From positions 11,601 through 75,600 of the forward strand of contig NZ_CH902586.1 of NCBI RefSeq assembly GCF_000152845.1: a stretch of 64,000 nt of DNA. Direction: 5' to 3'. The notes beneath the pieces are model-generated. The model made no database searches and had not been told where the DNA came from. It saw only the letters and a list, made by a program, of their open reading frames with translations. Of this stretch, positions 34,238-42,126 are shown piece after piece (the first letter of the stretch is position 1; every line of letters begins with the position of its first letter). Source of the DNA: Roseovarius sp. 217 (GTDB lineage: Bacteria > Pseudomonadota > Alphaproteobacteria > Rhodobacterales > Rhodobacteraceae). The translations under genes were made by a program, and so were the position numbers.

Positions 34238-34486
34238 TCAGGCCCGATCAAATGCGGGCGGTTCACGCATGGCCTCACGCTGCGGAAGGTCGAGATCGAC
34301 GCCACCCAGAGGTGCGACCCGTGCGCGGATGGCCGCGGCAAGATCGTGGGAGGGCTTCGCTTCGCCGACGACATGGCGCAAGATTTCTCGTGCCTCCTCT
34401 TCCATTGAACGGCCATGTTCGGCCGCGCGGATGCGAAGGCGGCGCTTCACGTCATCGTCAAGGTTCCGGATGGTAATGCTTGCCAT
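34238..34486 (-). CDS. FitA-like ribbon-helix-helix antitoxin
   Basis: 82 residues: MASITIRNLDDDVKRRLRIRAAEHGRSMEEEAREILRH is the classic FitA/VapB RHH domain, followed by an extended tail that would wrap around the PIN toxin. AGGAGGATATC precedes the ATG. It is the first gene of the minus-strand block running to 25447, so its autorepression could control the whole defence block. Confidence 0.9.
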   Translation of the reverse strand: MASITIRNLDDDVKRRLRIRAAEHGRSMEEEAREILRHVVGEAKPSHDLAAAIRARVAPLGGVDLDLPQREAMREPPAFDRA

Positions 34487-34612
34487 GATATCCTCCTGAG
34501 AGGAGTGTAATCATCGCAATCAATGCGATCAAGTGCAAACGCGCTTATGTTGTAGCAAGACGGGAGAGATTACCGTCCGAAAGTACTCAATGCGCACGCT
34601 TCCAAACATCCT

Positions 34613-35623
34613 TCAGCTGGTCACTTCTGATTTTTCGATACCAGGCACCCACACCTGTTCGACCCCGCGCCGTCCGTCCTTGCGCCCAAGCTGCACCACG
34701 ACATCGATGCTGGAGGCGGCATAGCGCCTTACCTCCTCAAAACTCATATTGATGCCCACAGACATGACCATGAGGGCAAGGCGGTCGAGCGCCTTTTGCG
34801 CCGTATCTGCGTGAATTGTGGTGAAAGAGCCGGAATGGCCGGTGTTGATCGCGTCGAGGAAGGTCTTGCACTCATCGCCGCGCAATTCGCCAAGAATGAT
34901 CCGGTCAGGACGCATGCGCAAAGAGGTCTCCAGCAATTTGGCCGCGGTGCGTTCACTTGAGGGGATACGGTCAGCCTTGAGCATCGCGCGATTGGGCTGT
35001 GGAGGAAAGAGCTCGAATGCGTCCTCGATGGTCACGATACGTTCCGCCTCGGTCACCAGCGCGAGAAGTGCCCGGGCAAAAGTCGTTTTGCCCGTGGACG
35101 TCCCGCCGCTGATCATGATGTTCAACCGCTCATCGATGCAGAGTTTCATGGCGGCTCGAATATCCCCCGCTTGGGTCAGCGCGATCACCCGTTCGGCTTT
35201 TTCCTGTCGTTCGGCGTCCAGGTCCACCAGTGCACCGTGCAACAGACCGATGTCGCCCAAGGTGAGTTGGTCTTCACTGTAGCGGCGCAAGGTGATCGAC
35301 GGCCCGCCATCCACGACCGGTGGATAGACGACCTGTGCCCGGATCGGCTTGCCGTTCATCTCGATCTTGCCGGAGACGAGCGGCTTTTTCTCGCTGATCT
35401 GTCCGTGGGTGGCGCTGGCAATGGATGTTGCAAGGTCCCGAGCTTGGGAAGGGGAGAAAAACACACCTTCGAGGCCGACCATATGCTCAGCCCCCCGGGT
35501 TTCCACCCAGACCTTTCCATCGGGATTGACCGCTATTTCGACCACGCAGGGATCGGAGAGCGGTGCAGCCAGAGGTTTTAGATAGGTCGAAAGAAAACTG
35601 GTTTTTTCTGCCGACGGGTTCAT
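34613..35623 (-). CDS. virB11: VirB11 secretion ATPase
   Basis: 336 residues from ATG 35623 (MNPSAEKTSFLSTYL); in-frame sequence upstream belongs to the inverted repeat region. Contains Walker A ISGGTSTGKTTFARALL (~170), the Asp box TIEDAFELFP (~198), Walker B RMRPDRIILGELRGDE (~240) and the His box TGHSGSFTTIHAD (~262). It forms a cytoplasmic hexamer that switches the channel between pilus assembly and substrate export. It is the last gene of the virB operon and is separated from virB10 by a 98-base nested repeat. Confidence 0.95.
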   Translation of the reverse strand: MNPSAEKTSFLSTYLKPLAAPLSDPCVVEIAVNPDGKVWVETRGAEHMVGLEGVFFSPSQARDLATSIASATHGQISEKKPLVSGKIEMNGKPIRAQVVYPPVVDGGPSITLRRYSEDQLTLGDIGLLHGALVDLDAERQEKAERVIALTQAGDIRAAMKLCIDERLNIMISGGTSTGKTTFARALLALVTEAERIVTIEDAFELFPPQPNRAMLKADRIPSSERTAAKLLETSLRMRPDRIILGELRGDECKTFLDAINTGHSGSFTTIHADTAQKALDRLALMVMSVGINMSFEEVRRYAASSIDVVVQLGRKDGRRGVEQVWVPGIEKSEVTS

Positions 35624-35635
35624 GGCTGGCCGCCT

Positions 35636-35733
35636 GTGCGTTTCAGGTTTGTGTTGTTTTGAGACACGCGGCCTCTCCCTTCGGTCGAACGCGTGTTTCG
35701 GCACATGATTATTTTGTCGAACCTGAAACGCAC
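35636..35733. repeat. Nested inverted repeat between virB10 and virB11
   Basis: A perfect 14-bp inverted repeat, GTGCGTTTCAGGTT (35636-35649) and AACCTGAAACGCAC (35720-35733), ends at the base before the virB10 stop codon. Inside is a second repeat, GAGACACGCG (35661-35670) and CGCGTGTTTC (35690-35699), with one mismatch. In the mRNA this could fold into a long two-tier hairpin that tunes virB11 expression or stability; alternatively it is a small inserted element. Confidence 0.8.
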
Positions 35734-37192
35734 TCAATAGAACTCGAGATCACGGTCGACGATCACACTGATCGCAGCACCTGGCTGGACCGAGATAACC
35801 GGAGGCAGGGTGGCATATTCGCCGATCACCGCATCGGTGGTTTGCGTAAAACTGCCCGCGACATCCTCGGCAATTTCTGATCCGGTCTCGGAGCTGGCCT
35901 CGGATGCGGCGATTGCCGGTCCTGCGCCGATGATCGAGAGCAATGCGGCTGTGCCAAAGCGCAGCCCAAAGCGGGAGTTCACGGAGCCCGTCACGCCCGA
36001 GCGGCCCTGATCGTCCGCGCCAAATGCGGCGAGCTGAACCGATTGCCCCTCGGGTGTGACGATGCGTGACCAGCCAACCAGAATGCGGGCCTGGCCCAAA
36101 GAGACATTCGAATTATAGGTCCCGAAGAGGCGGGAGCCTTCGGGAATGAGAACGCGGGACTGATCGAAACTCCAGACCGGGTAGTTAACGATGGCGGTAA
36201 TCTGTCCGGGCAATGTGGATTCGATGGCGGTTTCCAGTGACGCTTGAATGAGCGTGCCCTGCAGCACCGTATTGGAAGGATTGGCGATAACCTCCGCTGT
36301 CGCGACTTGAACGGGCAGGGCACCGTCCAACACGAAGGCGCGCGCCGCTGCATCTCCGACCGCAGGTCCCCTCTCAGGGTCAGATGCCGGACTGCCCGTC
36401 TGGCCGCCCGCATCAAAGATCACCCCTTCGGACCGGATTTGTGTGTTGCGCAGCGCCGCCGCCTCGGCACGCCGACGGTCCAGTTCAGCCCGTCGCGCGG
36501 CTTCCTCGGCAGCGAGCTGATCCCGCTCGGTTTGCGCGCGTAGAGCGTCACTCATACCGTCATCGATCTGCTGTTGCAGGGCGTCGTTCTGGCGCTGCAG
36601 TCCGAGCATTTGCTCCATCAACTGCTCCATCCGGCCATCGGCAACACGCGCGCGTGCGGCAACCTCATCAGCGAGACGTTTTTGCGCTTCAAGATCGGCT
36701 TCTGCCAACCGGGTGTCCATCTCGCTTTGCATCTGGGCGATGAGCGCCGTGTTCTGTTCCTGGACCGAGCGCAGCGCTTCGGCCAGCTCGGCGGAATTGT
36801 CGGGGGCAGGGGCCTCGGCCAGTCTTGACAACTGGGCTTGTAGGGCGACCACGTCGCTCGCAAGCTTGGCGTTCTGTTCCTCGAGGGCTTGGCGCTGCGC
36901 CGCGAGTTCATCCTCGATTGGTCCGGGATCGAACCTCGGCTCCGATCTTTGTCCGGTCGGTTCAGCGTCGGCTGTCATGCGGCCAAACCCGTCGCCGTCG
37001 ACCTGATCCTGAAAGTCGTCGGCTTTCGATGTTTCAACGGCAGAAGTGATGCCGCTGCCTTGCACAAGCGGGTAGGCAATTATGGCCGTTCCCGCCAATA
37101 GGAGCGCACCCAGACCCAAGTCTCAGCCCGAGAGATGCACGCCGCCTGGGCGCGAAACTGTATTCCTTTTCCCCGGCTTTCCCGTCGCTCAT
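35734..37192 (-). CDS. virB10: VirB10, with an apparent 5' frameshift
   Basis: The conserved body is intact: a membrane segment LGALLLAGTAIIAYPLV, a long Glu/Gln-rich coiled coil (about 70 to 220), then the TrbI/VirB10 beta-barrel region (TLIQASLETAIESTLPGQITAIV, PEGSRLFGTYNS, GRSGVTGSVNSRFG), ending IVDRDLEFY. The natural start ATG 37192, 2 bases after virB9, encodes a cytoplasmic tail MSDGKAGEKEYSFAPRRRASLGLR in a different frame from the membrane segment; removing one T (A on the plus strand at 37118-37119) would join them. The frame of the body otherwise begins at TTG 37119 with a TGA two codons upstream. VirB10 spans both membranes and is essential, so this is either a sequencing error, a slippage site or a disabling mutation. 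Confidence 0.85.
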
Positions 37193-37194
37193 GA

Positions 37195-37926
37195 TCAGAA
37201 CTCCCGTCCACGCAGGGCGGCCACGGCAGCAGCCTCGGTCGTGAATCCACCTGTCTCGCGGATAATGCAGATATGATCGTCGCCCATACGGATCGTGTAG
37301 GCGTCCCGCACGCCGGTGACCCTCACGACCGCACCTTGGGTCTGGCTGTTCTGGGTGATCTCGTAGCCTTGGGCGTTCAAGCCGAAGATCGAGGGCCGCA
37401 CGCCGGGCCGGAATTCAAAGAAGGTCGAGCGCCCATCATTCCAGACCCGCACCGGGCGGATCGCACCGCTGCCCGCGAACTGATAGCCGGTATCTCGGCC
37501 TCCAGCCGCAAGCTGGCGCCCGGCGGGTCGCTCGTCGGGAAAGTTTACGACGACCCGGAAAGACTGTGTCCGCGAGCGTCCCTCTGTCAGATAGAAGGCG
37601 ACAGCGCGGCGGTTGGTAAAGATCGTCAGGTTTGTCGCAGCCCGTGCCTCGACAGGCTTGATCGAGATCGTATTGCGGTTTGACAGAACCTCCACTTCAT
37701 AGGACGCGGAGTCACCGATCAGGACTTGATTGATCCGTTCGCCGGGACCGAGTTCGATTGACGTGTTTACCCGAAGGTGGGTGTCGATCCGGATCACATC
37801 CGTAGGGTTGAAGGTCACGTGGCGAACGCGGGCGTCCTGACCCATGGTGACCGGTGCACGCTCGGCCCATGCGGGCGTTGCGAGCAATCCCCAGACCGTT
37901 GCGATGGCAAGAAGAAAGGATTTCAT
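37195..37926 (-). CDS. virB9: VirB9/TrbG outer-membrane core protein
   Basis: 243 residues with a signal peptide (MKSFLLAIATVWGLLATPAWA/ERAPV). N-terminal domain DARVRHVTFNPTDVIRIDTHLRVNTSIELGPGE, central TNLTIFTNRRAVAFYLTE and a C-terminal region RVWNDGRSTFFEF...VRVTGVRDAYTIRMGDDHICIIRE typical of VirB9. It forms the outer-membrane core complex with VirB7 and VirB10. It is tightly spaced between virB8 (4 bases) and virB10 (2 bases). Confidence 0.93.
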   Translation of the reverse strand: MKSFLLAIATVWGLLATPAWAERAPVTMGQDARVRHVTFNPTDVIRIDTHLRVNTSIELGPGERINQVLIGDSASYEVEVLSNRNTISIKPVEARAATNLTIFTNRRAVAFYLTEGRSRTQSFRVVVNFPDERPAGRQLAAGGRDTGYQFAGSGAIRPVRVWNDGRSTFFEFRPGVRPSIFGLNAQGYEITQNSQTQGAVVRVTGVRDAYTIRMGDDHICIIRETGGFTTEAAAVAALRGREF

Positions 37927-37929
37927 GAA

Positions 37930-38574
37930 TTATTCTCGTGTCAGTGTTTCGGCATCGACCCGGTAAGCGGTCACCGAGAAGCCAAGGGGATTTTCCCAAA
38001 CGCGTGTCAGGGAGCGTTCGCGGCGGGGGGCAAATTCAAACCCTACGGTGGCGATGAATGTTTGCGTGACGGGGGTCTGGTTGGGTCGGGTGAGGCGTTT
38101 GTCGAACCGGATCTGGGCCACTTCGTCTTGCAGGAAGGTGATCGCCCGCACGCGGACATCGACCTGCGCATTCGCGCCATAGCTGCGTGGTGGATAATTC
38201 TCGGACCCCGTGGTCCAGAGTTCTATCAGCGAGGCGCGCGCTGGCCCGCTGGAGCGCCGCTGGACACTTTCGAGCCGTTCTTGAATGCCGTTTCTAAAAT
38301 AGCTTTCGCGGTCGCTGATATAGCTGACAAGCAGGGATTCCTTGATCGCTTCCTCATCGGTGATACCGGTCGGCTGAACCTGGTAGATGCGTTCTGCTGC
38401 ACCCGACGTGCTGTCGACGAGGACCGTAAACACTTCGGTTTCGCGCAGGGGCAACATAACCGTAATGGTCAGAGCCAACAGCACGGATACGGCGCAGGAA
38501 CAGCCCGCAACGATCCATGCGGCGCGCGCTGCCCGGCGCGGACCCATCACCAAATCGATATCGAAACCACTCAT
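37930..38574 (-). CDS. virB8: VirB8 inner-membrane assembly protein
   Basis: 214 residues: a short cytoplasmic start, one membrane segment (AAWIVAGCSCAVSVLLALTITVMLPL, ~18-43), then a periplasmic NTF2-like domain with LLVSYISDRESYFRNGIQERLESVQR and YGANAQVDVRVRAITFLQDEVAQIRFDK. VirB8 nucleates the T4SS at the inner membrane. The length is slightly short but within the family range. It is in the expected place between virB6 and virB9. Confidence 0.92.
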   Translation of the reverse strand: MSGFDIDLVMGPRRAARAAWIVAGCSCAVSVLLALTITVMLPLRETEVFTVLVDSTSGAAERIYQVQPTGITDEEAIKESLLVSYISDRESYFRNGIQERLESVQRRSSGPARASLIELWTTGSENYPPRSYGANAQVDVRVRAITFLQDEVAQIRFDKRLTRPNQTPVTQTFIATVGFEFAPRRERSLTRVWENPLGFSVTAYRVDAETLTRE

Positions 38575-38576
38575 GA

Positions 38577-39578
38577 CTATCCCTTCTTCATCTTTCCGGC
38601 GAGCTTGACCGCACCGCCCGCATAGCTCCCGGCACGGGCCGCGCTGGATGATCGGTCGGAGACGCCCTGTCCCTGAACTCCTGCGTTGAAGCCCCGTCGC
38701 ATGTCATCGCCGCCCCGGATCGTGGCACCGGTATTGCGCCACGCGTTCCCCGGCATCCGCGCGGCATTTGCACCGATCGAGGCGAGGCCGATGTTCGTGG
38801 CGGCAAGCCCTTGCGCGAAAGTTGGCACGAGCAACATCAGGCCGGCGCCGATCATCATCACCACGACGAACGAAATCGCGTCCCCGAGTGTTTCGACGCT
38901 GTCGAGGCTCCCCGGCGCGACGGCGTTGCCAGTGGCAATGGTAAATCCTGCCATGGCAGCCACGAAAAGCGGCACAAAGGAAAAACCGATGGCGAGTTTG
39001 ACCCAGGCCTCGAACAGCGGCGCGGATTGTTTGAACAATGTGCAGGCCACGGCCACTGGTGCGATGGCGATCAATACCGCCAACATGATCTTGGCAGCCG
39101 ACAGAACGATGATGGTGATCGTCGCCATGGCGGCGGCCACAAGAAACATGACCACGCTGGTCATGGCACCGGCCAGCCAGCCTCCATTCTGGCTGATCAC
39201 CTGTCCGACATTCAGGGCTTGGGAGTAGAGATCGTCGATTCCATCATAAAGGTTCCCAACTGTGCCGCCTGACAGTGAGTTCAGTATCCCAGCGCCGAGC
39301 TCCGCCGGGGCGTTTGTCAAAGCGTCATAGGGGACAGAGAGGTTCGCGAAGGTCAGGAACACGTTCACCAACGCCAAACGCAGACCAAGGGCGACGATCG
39401 TTGCACGCGTAAGTTCAACGCTTTGGATCAGCAAATTGGCACCAACGAGGATCGTTACTAATACGGACGCTGCTCGCACCACGGGGCGCACAGCTGCAAC
39501 GGTGTTGTCATAGGTATCAGCTGCGACACCTGCCACAGTCGCGTCGACCATAGTCAATACGTCCGCGATGATCGCCAT
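38577..39578 (-). CDS. virB6: VirB6 polytopic membrane protein
   Basis: 333 residues with five to six hydrophobic segments (for example SVLVTILVGANLLIQ, TSVVMFLVAAAMATITIIVL, AKIMLAVLIAIAPVAVAC, SFVVVMMIGAGLMLLVP) and a Gly/Arg-rich cytoplasmic tail after ~285. FKQSAPLFEAWVKLAIGFSFVPLF is the conserved VirB6/TrbL region containing the Trp. It forms part of the inner-membrane channel. TAATG overlap with the upstream gene indicates coupling. Confidence 0.92.
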   Translation of the reverse strand: MAIIADVLTMVDATVAGVAADTYDNTVAAVRPVVRAASVLVTILVGANLLIQSVELTRATIVALGLRLALVNVFLTFANLSVPYDALTNAPAELGAGILNSLSGGTVGNLYDGIDDLYSQALNVGQVISQNGGWLAGAMTSVVMFLVAAAMATITIIVLSAAKIMLAVLIAIAPVAVACTLFKQSAPLFEAWVKLAIGFSFVPLFVAAMAGFTIATGNAVAPGSLDSVETLGDAISFVVVMMIGAGLMLLVPTFAQGLAATNIGLASIGANAARMPGNAWRNTGATIRGGDDMRRGFNAGVQGQGVSDRSSSAARAGSYAGGAVKLAGKMKKG

Positions 39579-40066
39579 TACGAGCCACAGCTTTCTTTGC
39601 GAAAGGTTGCATACCGTTGATCAATGGTATTCCACTCAGCATTTCGATACCGGCGCATGGTATTGAAATCCGCCGCTGTGAGCGCATGCGCAGGCTTGTC
39701 GACCCGTTCAGTTGTGAACGCATCGAGCGACCCGAGATCATAGATGCAGCCGCAGAAGCCCTGCGACATTGCTAGCTCTCTCAGGTCAGTGCCAAAGCCC
39801 CATCGAACCGCTCCACGGAAAATCTCGTTGCCGAAAAAATCAGTGTCCGGATAGCTGAATGTGCAGGTTTGCGGCTTCGGGAACATCAAGAGCCCTCTTG
39901 CCTGTACCTCGCGCATCAGATCGAGGAGGCGTTCTTCCTCCCCATTTTCGGTGGCAGTGACGACCTCCCCGAGCAACGTATCGTCGGGCAGGTCTTGCAA
40001 GTCTTCCGCCCAGGCACTGCCTGCTAGGGCGATGAAAACTGCAACTGCTTTGAGTGATGTATTCAA
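39578..40066 (-). CDS. Exported protein of unknown function in the virB operon
   Basis: 162 residues with a signal peptide (MNTSLKAVAVFIALAGSAWA/EDLQD). The mature part has three or four cysteines (QTCTFSYPDTDFFG, GFCGCIYDLGS, KESCGS) that may form disulfides, and no domain I know. It lies in the T4SS operon between virB5 and virB6, sharing junctions with both (4-base gap and 1-base overlap). In other systems this position holds small periplasmic or entry-exclusion (Eex) proteins; a role in entry exclusion or pilus assembly is possible but not supported by sequence. Confidence 0.7.
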   Translation of the reverse strand: MNTSLKAVAVFIALAGSAWAEDLQDLPDDTLLGEVVTATENGEEERLLDLMREVQARGLLMFPKPQTCTFSYPDTDFFGNEIFRGAVRWGFGTDLRELAMSQGFCGCIYDLGSLDAFTTERVDKPAHALTAADFNTMRRYRNAEWNTIDQRYATFRKESCGS

Positions 40067-40069
40067 GGG

Positions 40070-40879
40070 TCAGTCCTCAGCGCCGGAAAAATCAAAAAAG
40101 GAGCGTGTGCGGGCCTGCTCGGCCGCGAAATCGATGCCATTTTGACCTTGCGCCAAGCCTTGGGCGGCATTCAGGCGCCACATCTGGCCCAGCATGTAAT
40201 TCGTCTCCGCGGCCATACGCGTGTTGAGATCGATCGATTCCTTGAGCGTTTCCTGATCGCCAATCGCTTCCACCAGCCCATCGATACGCTCGATGCTCTG
40301 GGCGGCTTCCTCGTAGGAAATTTGGGCTTGCCCGATAACCATGGCATTGGCAGCCGCCAGATCGGCTATGGCAGCGCCTTGCGGGTTCCCGGCGTCGTTC
40401 AGCTCGGTGAGCTTTTCCGAGTTGAACCCCGCACTGGCCATGGTCTCGCGCATGGCATCTGCGGCGCGGCGCTCACCCATGGTGACGTCGCCATCGAGCA
40501 GATCGTCCAGCAGGCTGTCAAAATCCCCGAGCGACAGACTGTCCATGAAACCCGATAGATCGGTGATCTTCTGGGCACGGGCACGCAGGTCCTCCACATC
40601 GTTGTAGAGGGCTGCGATTTCATTCAGGCCGGTAATTGAACCCAGGACGTCATCAAGAAGGCCCTGAATATCAGTGAGGCGCTCGATCTGGGTGCGCAAT
40701 TCCTCGATTTGCTGGAGCTGGTTTTCCGCATCGCGCAGCGCGGCCTGCAGCTGCTCGATGTTCTGCGCGAGGTTCGATCCATCGATCACAGGCACACCCT
40801 GAGCGAGGGCAGGGGGCGGGTGTGCCGCCATGAGAGTGCCCGCGACAATAATTGCGGCAATGCGGGTGTCAGCCCTCAT
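40070..40879 (-). CDS. virB5: VirB5-like minor pilin / TrbJ-type protein
   Basis: 269 residues with a signal peptide (TRIAAIIVAGTLMAAHPPPALA/QGVPV). The mature start QGVPVIDGSNLAQNIEQLQAALRDAENQLQQIEELRTQIERL is the characteristic VirB5/TrbJ helical N-terminus, followed by a long alpha-helical body. It sits at the tip of the T4SS pilus and contributes to recipient contact. Its start overlaps the end of the transglycosylase gene by 11 bases, and both mature proteins begin with the same QGVPVIDGSNLA motif. Confidence 0.85.
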   Translation of the reverse strand: MRADTRIAAIIVAGTLMAAHPPPALAQGVPVIDGSNLAQNIEQLQAALRDAENQLQQIEELRTQIERLTDIQGLLDDVLGSITGLNEIAALYNDVEDLRARAQKITDLSGFMDSLSLGDFDSLLDDLLDGDVTMGERRAADAMRETMASAGFNSEKLTELNDAGNPQGAAIADLAAANAMVIGQAQISYEEAAQSIERIDGLVEAIGDQETLKESIDLNTRMAAETNYMLGQMWRLNAAQGLAQGQNGIDFAAEQARTRSFFDFSGAED

Positions 40880-41987
40880 CGGAATACCTCCAGAAAGTGG
40901 ATTGCTCTAGGTGATCGGCGGCCTCGGTCAAACCTTGTGCCGCTTCGACTTTCACGTGGGTCGCGCGCAGACGCAGCGTCAGCGCCATGAGCCGCGCCCG
41001 TTCAGCAAGCATATAGGTGGAGCGGTCCAGCGCCTCTTTTGCGTTACGGGGCGGATCTTCACGCAAAAGCGCCGCGATCCTCGTCATGGCCTGATCGATC
41101 TGGGTGCCCATGTAGGCGCCATAGCCGACCGAGGCATCCGCCCAGTAGCCCCAGGCGGCCGAGGCACCATCGAAGCCCGCCAGTGACCCCGTCATGTCGA
41201 CGCCGGTGATGGTGCCAAGATAGTCGTTGTAATAGCCGTTGATGCGCCGGATGTAGGTCTGGGTTTCCTCGAAAGGAGGCACACCACCATATTCGAGAAC
41301 ACGGCCGGGGCCTGCATTATAGGCCGCCAGAGCGTGATCGATCCGACCGAAGCGGTTCAGTTGCGTGAGAATGTAGCGTGCGCCACCGTCCAGGTTTTCC
41401 CAAGGATCATACGGGTTCACACCGAGATCCGATGCTGTGCCCGGCATCAGCTGGCAAAAACCGCGCGCACCCACGTGGGAGACGGCTGCATTGTTGAAAC
41501 GACTTTCCTGCTTGATCAGTGACTGAAACAGGATACGCCATGTCAGTGGCGTCAGACCGGCGGCCGCAACACCGGGATGACCCTCATAGCGCCGCGCCAC
41601 CGTGATGATCATGCGCTCCACGTCGCTTGGCTCACCGAAGAGGCGATCGGCATCAGGATGATCTTCCTGGGCTGGGTAAGTCTCTGCAGCGCTCGCCCAG
41701 CCGGGCCCACCAGCCTCGAACCCACTCAGGTCGGTGACACCGGTGGTCTCCGCAAGGAAACGCTCATAGGCTTCAAGCTGCTCTTGATAGATATCCGCTT
41801 GTTCCTGGCGGGTGTCGCGCTTCTGGCCCTGTCGCAAGGCGTCGCGTGCGAGCTCTTCGACGCGAGACACAGCGCGGGCAAGGTTGGAGCCATCGATCAC
41901 TGGCACGCCCTGCGCGGAGGCAAGCGACCCAAGACCCAAGGCCAACGGAATCGCCATTCTAGAAGCTCTGGAAATCACAATGCGCAT
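40869..41987 (-). CDS. Lytic transglycosylase with VirB5-like N-terminus
   Basis: About 372 residues from ATG 41987 (MRIVISRASRMAIPLALGLGSLASA is a better signal peptide than the alternative start at 41957). The mature N-terminus QGVPVIDGSNLARAVSRVEELARDAL matches that of the adjacent VirB5; an SLT/VirB1-type domain follows (~150-260), with catalytic Glu in LIKQESRFNNAAVSHVGARGFCQLMPGTA, WENLDGGARYILTQL and ALAAYNAGPGRVLEYGGVPP. The C-terminal ~110 residues are helical. It locally opens peptidoglycan for the T4SS and is the second such enzyme in the operon. It overlaps the lipoprotein gene by 29 bases. Confidence 0.85.
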   Translation of the reverse strand: MRIVISRASRMAIPLALGLGSLASAQGVPVIDGSNLARAVSRVEELARDALRQGQKRDTRQEQADIYQEQLEAYERFLAETTGVTDLSGFEAGGPGWASAAETYPAQEDHPDADRLFGEPSDVERMIITVARRYEGHPGVAAAGLTPLTWRILFQSLIKQESRFNNAAVSHVGARGFCQLMPGTASDLGVNPYDPWENLDGGARYILTQLNRFGRIDHALAAYNAGPGRVLEYGGVPPFEETQTYIRRINGYYNDYLGTITGVDMTGSLAGFDGASAAWGYWADASVGYGAYMGTQIDQAMTRIAALLREDPPRNAKEALDRSTYMLAERARLMALTLRLRATHVKVEAAQGLTEAADHLEQSTFWRYSDEG

Positions 41988-42126
41988 TCCGTGAAACAAG
42001 GTCGGGAGCAGGGGCCGAGAACGCCATAACGGGCCGCTCAAAACAGGGCGATCGCACGCCTGTTGATGCACCTTCGCAAGCGCTCAGGACCGTCGTGGCG
42101 ACCAACAGAAAAAATCGTGCTTTCAC
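41959..42126 (-). CDS. VirB7-like small lipoprotein
   Basis: 55 residues from a GTG that overlaps the virB4 stop (GTGA): (V/M)KARFFLLVATTVLSACEGASTG. A short signal peptide ends in the lipobox LSAC, so the mature protein would be a lipid-anchored peptide of ~40 residues with two further Cys. VirB7 of Agrobacterium is also a 55-residue lipoprotein, and the gene is in a T4SS operon that otherwise lacks virB7. The identification rests on size, lipobox and context. Confidence 0.7.
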   Translation of the reverse strand: MKARFFLLVATTVLSACEGASTGVRSPCFERPVMAFSAPAPDLVSRNAHCDFQSF

